Positions 58,060-64,000 of a stretch of 64,000 nucleotides of DNA are shown here, piece after piece. Under the pieces are notes generated by a model that did no database searches, was not told the DNA's origin, and saw nothing but the letters and a program-made list of their open reading frames with translations. The translations under genes were made by a program, and so were the position numbers. This DNA is from Neurospora tetraspora. Taxonomy: Eukaryota; Ascomycota; Sordariomycetes; Sordariales; Sordariaceae. The stretch spans positions 4,216,001 to 4,280,000 of the forward strand of contig NW_026944384.1 of NCBI RefSeq assembly GCF_033439725.1, in the 5' to 3' direction. Each line of letters opens with the position of its first letter. The stretch's first letter is position 1.

Positions 58060-59774
58060 ATGGGCTCCCTTGGAACGGATACCACAACCTACCACGAAGA
58101 CTTCCCTATTCTCCATGACCCTCGTCCAGATGATGCCTCTCTCCCCGCCTTCATGGTCTCTACCACCCGTGGCTTTCTCCCTCGAATGGAACCCATCGTG
58201 ACCTTGCCTCCCGAGTTTGACCCCCTTGAATCCATCCTCCAACGCATGCCAGTCAAGACCGCATCTGGAGAACCAGGCCTGTTTGCTCAGGGCAATGGGA
58301 AGCTCGGAGAAGTCGTCCACAGTGAGCTCCCGGACTTGACCGAGTTTGTGGACAAATATAGGCATGACCTACCCCTGATGAACGCCTTGTATCGGGACTA
58401 CTCGTTCCTGGCGTCGGCATACCTGTTGGAACCGTGCCATGAGAGGTTTGTGAAGGGGGAGGAATATGGGCTGGGGAGACAGGTGTTGCCGGCGAATGTG
58501 GCGAGGCCGATTGCTAAATGTGCTGAGATGTAAGTGTTTACTATGTTCCTTTGTCGTGGATGACAGATCTCCGCCCGTCAAGTGTTGTTTCCAGAGTCTC
58601 ATCTCCGCTCCGTGCCATTTCCAACCCAGTATTCACTCTTTCTTCTCTTTCCCTGGTTCACTATCGATCCTCAAATGGCTGATAACCTCTGCCCCAATAA
58701 AGATGCGAATTCAAGCCCTTCATGGAATACGCCGGCTCCTATGCCCTCTTCAACTACTATCTTGTCGACCCCTCCCTCGGCTTCTCATTCTCCGACCCTT
58801 CCAACGTCCGCCTCATCCGCGCCTTCGAGCATGGTCTGGACCCTACCTCTTCAGAAGCCGGTTTCGTTCTCGTCCACATTGACATGGTCCGTCACTCGGG
58901 TCCGCTCGTAGCCGGCGCCGTGGCCTCTCTCGATGCCTGCCGCAGATCTGCCCTCTCCTCCTCTTCGTCTACCGACAACCCCGAGAGGACCAGACTATCC
59001 GCCCGCCAATCCCTCAACGTCTCCCTGTCGCAAATGCTAGCCGCCCTGAAGCAAGTCAATGCCACAATGGAGACGATGTGGAAGCGCTCCAAGCCCAACG
59101 ATTACACCTCGTTCCGCACCTTCATCTTCGGCATTAAGAGTCAGAGCATGTTCCCCAACGGCGTCGTGTACGAGGGTCTTCCGGACTCGGACGGGAGGCC
59201 GCTCTCCTTCCGTGGCGAGTCCGGAGCCAACGACTCGATTATCCCCCTCATGGACAACCTCTTGCAGATCCCCATGCCTGACACGCCTCTGACCAAGATC
59301 TTGGAGGATTTCAGGTCGTACAGGCCCAGCAACCATCGGGCGTTTTTGGAGTGGGTGAAGAGGGGGAGCGAGGAGATGGGGTTGAGGAGGTGGGCGCTTG
59401 CTCTTGATGGTACGGATGATATGGCCGAGGAAGAGAGGGACGAGGTGAGGCGCTCGCGCAGCCTTTGGATTCAAGTCCTGAATCAGGTCCGTGACTTCCG
59501 TTGGCGCCATTGGTGCTTTGCTAGGGAGTATATCCTTAAGCAGACGAGCCATCCGACGGCTACGGGAGGCAGTCCGATTGTGACGTGGCTGCCGAATCAG
59601 TTGCAGGCTGTGTTGGGAGATATGGTGGGTTTGTATGAGAGGATGGGTGGAGATGAGGCGGGAGGGTTGGGTGAGGAGTGTAAGGATATTATGGAATTGG
59701 TGAGGAGGCAGGACGAGACGTTGAAGAAGGAGGTGAGGAAGTTTTGCGAGGAGAGGGGGGTTTCGCGCGCTTAG
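58060..59774 (+). CDS. ido: Indoleamine 2,3-dioxygenase family protein
   Basis: A heme enzyme that opens the indole ring of tryptophan to N-formylkynurenine, the first step towards kynurenine and NAD. It has 513 aa from exons 58060-58529 and 58703-59774; the 173-nt intron has a GTAAGT donor, a CTGATAAC branch-like site and an AAAG acceptor. Family features include YRDYSFLASAYLLEPC in the small domain, FRGESGANDSIIPLMDNLL, and the heme-ligand helix VRDFRWRHWCFAREYI, in which His426 is the predicted proximal ligand. The Ser-rich loop near residues 240-250 is usual in fungal members. Fungi carry several IDO paralogs with very different activity, and this one cannot be placed by eye. In-frame ATG 57790 would add 90 residues but lies upstream of the TATA box. 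Confidence 0.93.
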
Positions 59775-60069
59775 ATCCAGGTATCGGTTCGAGAAGGTGG
59801 GTAATGACTTATGACTTGGTTGGAGCATTGAATTATCTGTTCAGCAATGAATTTGGTCTTGTTAATTTGATTTCTGTTCTCCTTATTAGCAAGAAATATG
59901 CCCCATTAACCCAGTTCAAAATATCACGAAATGCGCTAAAACTCCCAAGTAATGCAACCGACATGAAAAACCGTCTACCCACATATACACGTATTAACAT
60001 TAATCATCATGAACCCAGATTCGTCGTTACTTGCCACGCTTCCTCTTCAAGAACTCCCGCATGACAAGA

Positions 60070-61493
60070 TCAAACCATCATCCCCCCAACAACAACCGCC
60101 ACCCCAACAATCACTTCCACGCCCACAACCACACGAGCCGCCCCACCAACCAGCGGCGCAGCCGGCGCCTTGGTATACGTAGGCAGCTCCTTCGCCTCCG
60201 TCGCCGTCGCCAACTCCCCATCGGTGGGCGTAATCACCACCGAGCAACTGACACTCCCACAAGCGTACCCGCTCGGACAACACCCCGGAAGCGGACCGGC
60301 CTCCTTCCCGCACATATACCACCCGCTAGCGCACCTGCCCGTCGCAGTGGTGGTCGGGACGGCGGTGATGGGCACCACGATGGTGTGGCCGTTGGTGTTG
60401 ATGATGGTGCTCAGCTCGATCGGAGGGCAGTTGGTGACGCTGCAGTCGCGGCCGGTTTGGCAGCAGCCGCCGCCGGCGGAGGCGAGGCAGGGGTAGAAGC
60501 CTGTTGGGCAGTAGTCGAGGGAAGTGCTTAGAGAAGGGGAGGAGGTGGTGGTGGCGGTGACTGGTGGGAGAGGTGGAGCGGTGGTGGTGGTGGAGGATGA
60601 GGATGTTGGGCGGACGGGTGGCTCGATGGCTGTTGTGTCGCTGGTGGTTTGGGGGGGTGATTGGGTGGTGGTGGGCGAGGTGCCTGCTTTGATGCCTATT
60701 ACATATCACGGAGTCAGTACTTATGCTACCTATGGTTGGTGTTGTACCTCTAGACAAGGCAAAGAGGTAAGGAGGGGATGGAAAGAGAAGAAAAGGTTGT
60801 TAACTCACACCCAACACCCGCACACACAAACCCCGGCAAACAACACCCGCCCCCAATCTCCGACGCGCACCCCGTGTTCCCATCCGCACACGTCGACACC
60901 GACCCGCCGCACGTCGCCCCGGCCGGACAACACCCTACTTTCCCCAATCCGACATCCTCAATCTCCACACACGTCTCCGACGTCCTACAACAACTGTTCG
61001 GATACCCGATGCGCGCGCAGCTGGCTGTGCCCTCGGGGCAGTTCCACTGTCGCCGCTGCAGGCGGGCGAGCGCTTCGCGTGAGCGCCGGAAGAGGGACCA
61101 TGCTCGCTTTTGCTCTTCCTCTTCCTCTGGCTTTTGCAAGTGGTCGTTGTGGTTGGCGAACGGTGGCCGGTAGGAGATTTGCGCGGAGGAGGAGTTGGTT
61201 TGCAGACGGTGGAAGTCTTGTTCGTCGGCTAGACGGCGGGCGGCGAGGACGGGGTTGATGTCGCCCACTTGTTGCTGCTCGACTGATATGAAGCCCATGA
61301 GGGGAAGCGGGCGGTTTGGGTCATTGGTGGGGGAGCTGTTGGAATCGGCAAAGGCGACGTAGTGAGGGTGGAATTTCTCGCTTTGGTCGGGTGGCATCTT
61401 CTTGATGGCCGTGGGTAGTTGTTGTTGTTGAGCTTGCGCGGCTTCGAGGTGGGCGGCTATGAGGAGCCATAGCGAGTGTGGGAGGAGACGCAT
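60070..61493 (-). CDS. Cysteine-rich secreted protein with a predicted GPI anchor
   Basis: A 436-aa protein from exons 61493-60809 and 60695-60070. The 113-nt intron has a GTGAGT donor and TAG acceptor, and joining completes a Cys codon (CAGVGC). A signal peptide (MRLLPHSLWLLIAAHLEAAQA) leads into a charged linker, then a Cys-rich module (about 150-230) with repeated CPxG-x-CC patterns such as CCPAGATCGG and CCLPGFVCAG. A long Ser/Thr/Pro linker follows. A second module has CPTGFYPCLASAGGGCCQTG, then CGKEAGPLPGCCPSGYACG. A C-terminal hydrophobic tail of Val/Ala/Gly after AAPLVGG fits a GPI-attachment signal. It probably sits in the cell wall or plasma membrane; function unknown. Splicing restores an even Cys pattern, which supports the model. 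Confidence 0.88.
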
Positions 61494-62399
61494 GGTGACT
61501 TGAGTCTGTTGGGTTTCGTTTTCCTTCCTTTCCTTTTTTTCCCGCTCTCTTCCCACGTTTCCGATGTGATTGTTTTGTGTAGGTTGAAGATATTTCGAGA
61601 GAACGAAAAAAGTGTTGCGATTCAGCTCGCAACTTGAACTTTTGGGTGGCTGGGAGTACCTCGATGGATATACCCAGGATACCCTGCGAGCGGTGAGAGG
61701 TACGATCACACAACCAAGTCAAAGACGCCGGACCCGCGTTCGCGTGATGAGTGAACAGCAAAGTAGGCTGAAGAAGGTTTGAGAAGTCTTCGGTTTCAAA
61801 GTCGTCCCCTGTCACCAGATAAAAAAGAAAAGAAGACCGATGTCGTGGTGTTTCCGAGAGAGGTAGGCTAACCCGAACGTGATATATGTTGAAGATCCAA
61901 GGTTGGTTGCCGTGGACACCTCCATGTCCGAAAAACAAACTGCCTGAACGAGAGAATCAGCGCGCGCCAAGTGGACCGAATGAGTGGCGCTTTTAGGTGC
62001 TTTGAAGACAGCCATTGGGCCCAAAACACCGGGAAGTGGGACGGTAAATCAGGGGGCAATGAGTGGACGACAGCGACGGTCACGGAGATCTCCCGCGCTG
62101 TGTGGTGGAACCCTCAACACGCTCGGCTCCGAATCCCGAAGTCGGGCCGGGTCCTTGCTTGGTTTTCTCAGACATTGTCATCATCTGCCGGACCGTTTAG
62201 GGGATCTGTGATGAGTTATGCAAACGTACATACATCTCTATCAATGATGGGTATCTATTCTAAGTTTTGTGGTATCATCAAAATCTATACCTGCTGTGCT
62301 CGTAGATGCGACACTCGTACACGGCTTTATCGTACACCAACAATGGATATGGAAGTCATCACCGACGACCCCCCTCACGTCTCCTCGCTCTCTTCACCT
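61494..62399. other. Intergenic region upstream of the GPI-type protein gene
   Basis: About 900 bp between the start of the GPI-type gene and the stop of MRM1, both on the minus strand. The first part should be the promoter. The frame at 61971-62534 has no family match and is not called. Confidence 0.6.
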
Positions 62400-64000
62400 T
62401 TACCAAAGGTGCGACTTCTCCTCCTGAACCTTGAACTGCTCAAACTCCGACTTCACCTGTCCCTTCATAAAGGCCGAGGTAAGCAAGCCCGCCGCAACGC
62501 TAACGTTCAAACTGTCGATCACCGTCCCACCTGACATGTTGGGAATATTGACCTCATAATCCGCCTTGCTCTTGATTTGTCCAGGGAGACCCTCGCCCTC
62601 GCTACCGAGCAGGAGAATGCAAGGGTTCTTGCGCAGAGGATCGATTTCCTCGATCTCATGAAGATCCAGGTGCTTCTGCAGGTTACCAGAGCCGCTGGTG
62701 CGCGGGACGGCCGCATAGACCAACCAGCCATTCTCCCTCGAGTCCTGAAGGAACTTGGGAAGATGATCGACCGAGAAGAGGCTGAGCGACTCGGATGCGC
62801 CCGCAGAAGCCTTGAGCGCAACCGGGGTCAGAGACGCCGATTCCCTCTTGGTAATGGCAACGGCGGTGGCGCCCAGGAAGCTGACGCTGCGGAGAATGGC
62901 ACCGAGATTGCCGGGATCCAAGATCTGATCTACCACCACGACCAAAGGCTTATGGGTGGTGCTGGACGCAGAGACAAAATCGGATTTGCCGTTGATCAAG
63001 GCCTCCTCGTGCGACTGGTGGCCCAGGACAACCTTGTAACCGGTTGTTCCTTGGCCGCTCTCGGCGTCAACCACCTCTCCCAAAGAGATCACGGGTGGTT
63101 GTGGGAGCGGGGACGCCTCCAGAATGTAACCGTTGTGCGGGCGAGATCCGCTCATCTTGTCCATCATCTTGAGGCCTCCTTCGTTGACGAAGACGGTCTC
63201 AACCTTGTTCCGTTGTGCGAGCTTTTGAATGGCGGCGTCCTTGGCCAGCTTCTCACGGTTCGCTCCAGCATAGATGTAGAGCTTGTAAAGCTTTCGTCTT
63301 GCCGACTGAAGAGCTGCCTCTACCACTGAAGTGCCGTACAAGAATTGAGAGGCCGCGGTGGTATAAGGGATGGATAGCGATTTTGGTGTTTCCCCGTCGA
63401 TATCTCTGTGCAATTCCCTGCGAGGGGTTCTGTCGGTCTCTCTCCGTTCCCGTGTGCTGCTGCGAGTGTCTCTGAAGGAGTCCCTCCTTTCAGGCCTTTG
63501 TTCCCTACGTTCGCTGCGGGATACCCTGAAGCTGTCCCTCGTAGGTTCCCTGGGCTCTGGGTATGGTTCATCGATAGCGTCGCGGAGCTCCTCGTTGATT
63601 TCCACAGTGCGCTCCTCCCGAGGTTTCCTGAAACCATTGTCATCATCACGGAATTCGCGGGGCTCTCTGCTGAAGCCCTCCCTCCGTGGTTCCCGGCGGA
63701 ATTCGCGGGGCTCTCTGCTGAAGCCCTCCCTCCGTGGTTCCCGGCGGAACTCCCGGGGTTCTCTGCTGAAGCTCTCTCTCCGTGGCTCACTTCGTGGCTC
63801 CCTGAAAGAATCCCGGCGGGGTTCCCTAAAAGAGTCCTGACGGGGTGCCCTGCGAATGTCCCTGGATGGTGCTGATGTCCGCCTCTCGGGCTTCTCAGAC
63901 TTGGCGGGCTCTGATGATGAACCTCCCGCGAAGGCCGCGTGAAAGGCTGCTGGGTCCAAGAGATCCTTGTTGAAATTGGACGCAGACTTTGAATCAGACT
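62400..64000 (-). CDS. mrm1: Mitochondrial 21S/large-subunit rRNA 2'-O-ribose methyltransferase MRM1 (SpoU family), 5' partial
   Basis: A SAM-dependent methyltransferase that modifies a conserved guanosine of mitochondrial large-subunit rRNA. The frame stays open to the window edge, so the start and the targeting peptide lie beyond 64000; 533 complete codons are visible before the stop. A long Arg/Glu-rich linker (about the first 200 visible residues) includes tandem 16-residue repeats. The SpoU substrate-binding domain follows (QFLYGTSVVEAAL...LYKLYIYAG). The knotted catalytic domain carries all three motifs: DPGNLGAILRSVSFLG, LLLGSEGEGL and IPNMSGGTVIDSLNVSVAAG. The insertion of an Arg-rich repeat linker before the RNA-binding domain is longer than in yeast Mrm1 (412 aa). 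Confidence 0.92.
   Translation of the reverse strand, partial: SDSKSASNFNKDLLDPAAFHAAFAGGSSSEPAKSEKPERRTSAPSRDIRRAPRQDSFREPRRDSFREPRSEPRRESFSREPREFRREPRREGFSREPREFRREPRREGFSREPREFRDDDNGFRKPREERTVEINEELRDAIDEPYPEPREPTRDSFRVSRSERREQRPERRDSFRDTRSSTRERRETDRTPRRELHRDIDGETPKSLSIPYTTAASQFLYGTSVVEAALQSARRKLYKLYIYAGANREKLAKDAAIQKLAQRNKVETVFVNEGGLKMMDKMSGSRPHNGYILEASPLPQPPVISLGEVVDAESGQGTTGYKVVLGHQSHEEALINGKSDFVSASSTTHKPLVVVVDQILDPGNLGAILRSVSFLGATAVAITKRESASLTPVALKASAGASESLSLFSVDHLPKFLQDSRENGWLVYAAVPRTSGSGNLQKHLDLHEIEEIDPLRKNPCILLLGSEGEGLPGQIKSKADYEVNIPNMSGGTVIDSLNVSVAAGLLTSAFMKGQVKSEFEQFKVQEEKSHLW
63651..63794 (-). repeat. 48-bp coding tandem repeat in MRM1 (three 16-residue units)
   Basis: Units start at 63651, 63699 and 63747. 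The first two are nearly identical and the third is diverged. They encode REPREFRREPRREGFS-type units, giving a strongly basic, probably unstructured segment. More degenerate RREPRxDSF units continue towards the N-terminus. Confidence 0.95.

Overview
The window is nuclear DNA from a filamentous ascomycete, most likely Neurospora or a close Sordariales relative. Coding regions are GC-rich and interrupted by few short introns (60-173 nt, GTAAGT-like donors). Intergenic spaces are long. Gene families such as the GT15 mannosyltransferase, Zn2Cys6 factor, DUF1996 protein and Tob37 are fungal. The first 2.25 kb is a Copia-type retroelement fossil whose CpA sites have been converted to TpA, the signature of repeat-induced point mutation (RIP).

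Layout. 1-2.45 kb: RIP-degraded Copia fossil plus a probable terminal remnant. 2.45-11.9 kb: gene desert holding one unusual 376-bp terminal-inverted-repeat element with telomere-like repeats inside it. 11.9-15.2 kb: large Zn2Cys6 transcription factor (+). 15.2-18.9 kb: repeat-rich space with simple repeats and heat-shock-element-like palindromes. 18.9-28.2 kb: compact block with a gamma-tubulin complex component (-), Golgi mannosyltransferase (+), WDR83/MORG1 WD40 protein (-) and YJU2 splicing factor (+). 29.2 kb: small disordered protein (-). 29.5-34.8 kb: second gene-free stretch containing a dense TGACG/CGTCA cluster. 34.8-43.6 kb: three genes on the minus strand (GH18 hydrolase, large single-pass membrane protein, secreted DUF1996 protein). 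47.0 kb: intron-containing tRNA-Gly(CCC). 47.4-51.2 kb: OTU deubiquitinase (+), TPMT-like methyltransferase (-), short-chain dehydrogenase (+). 52.4 kb: 74-aa small protein (-). 55.9-59.8 kb: Tob37/metaxin (+) and indoleamine 2,3-dioxygenase (+). 60.1-64 kb: Cys-rich GPI-type cell-surface protein (-) and the mitochondrial rRNA methyltransferase MRM1 (-), whose 5' end lies outside the window.

There is no operon-like cluster or secondary-metabolite locus. Most genes are housekeeping: microtubule nucleation, Golgi glycosylation, pre-mRNA splicing, ubiquitin editing, mitochondrial protein import and rRNA modification, and tryptophan catabolism. The WDR83 and YJU2 genes are divergent neighbours and both are spliceosome-associated families. 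The most interesting non-coding signals are two near-identical palindromes (GGCCGGAA-N3/4-TTCCGGCC) upstream of the dioxygenase gene, the telomere-repeat-bearing inverted-repeat element with an 8-bp target-site duplication, and the TGACG cluster. Exon boundaries were worked out by hand from splice signals and reading frame. No transcript evidence was available.
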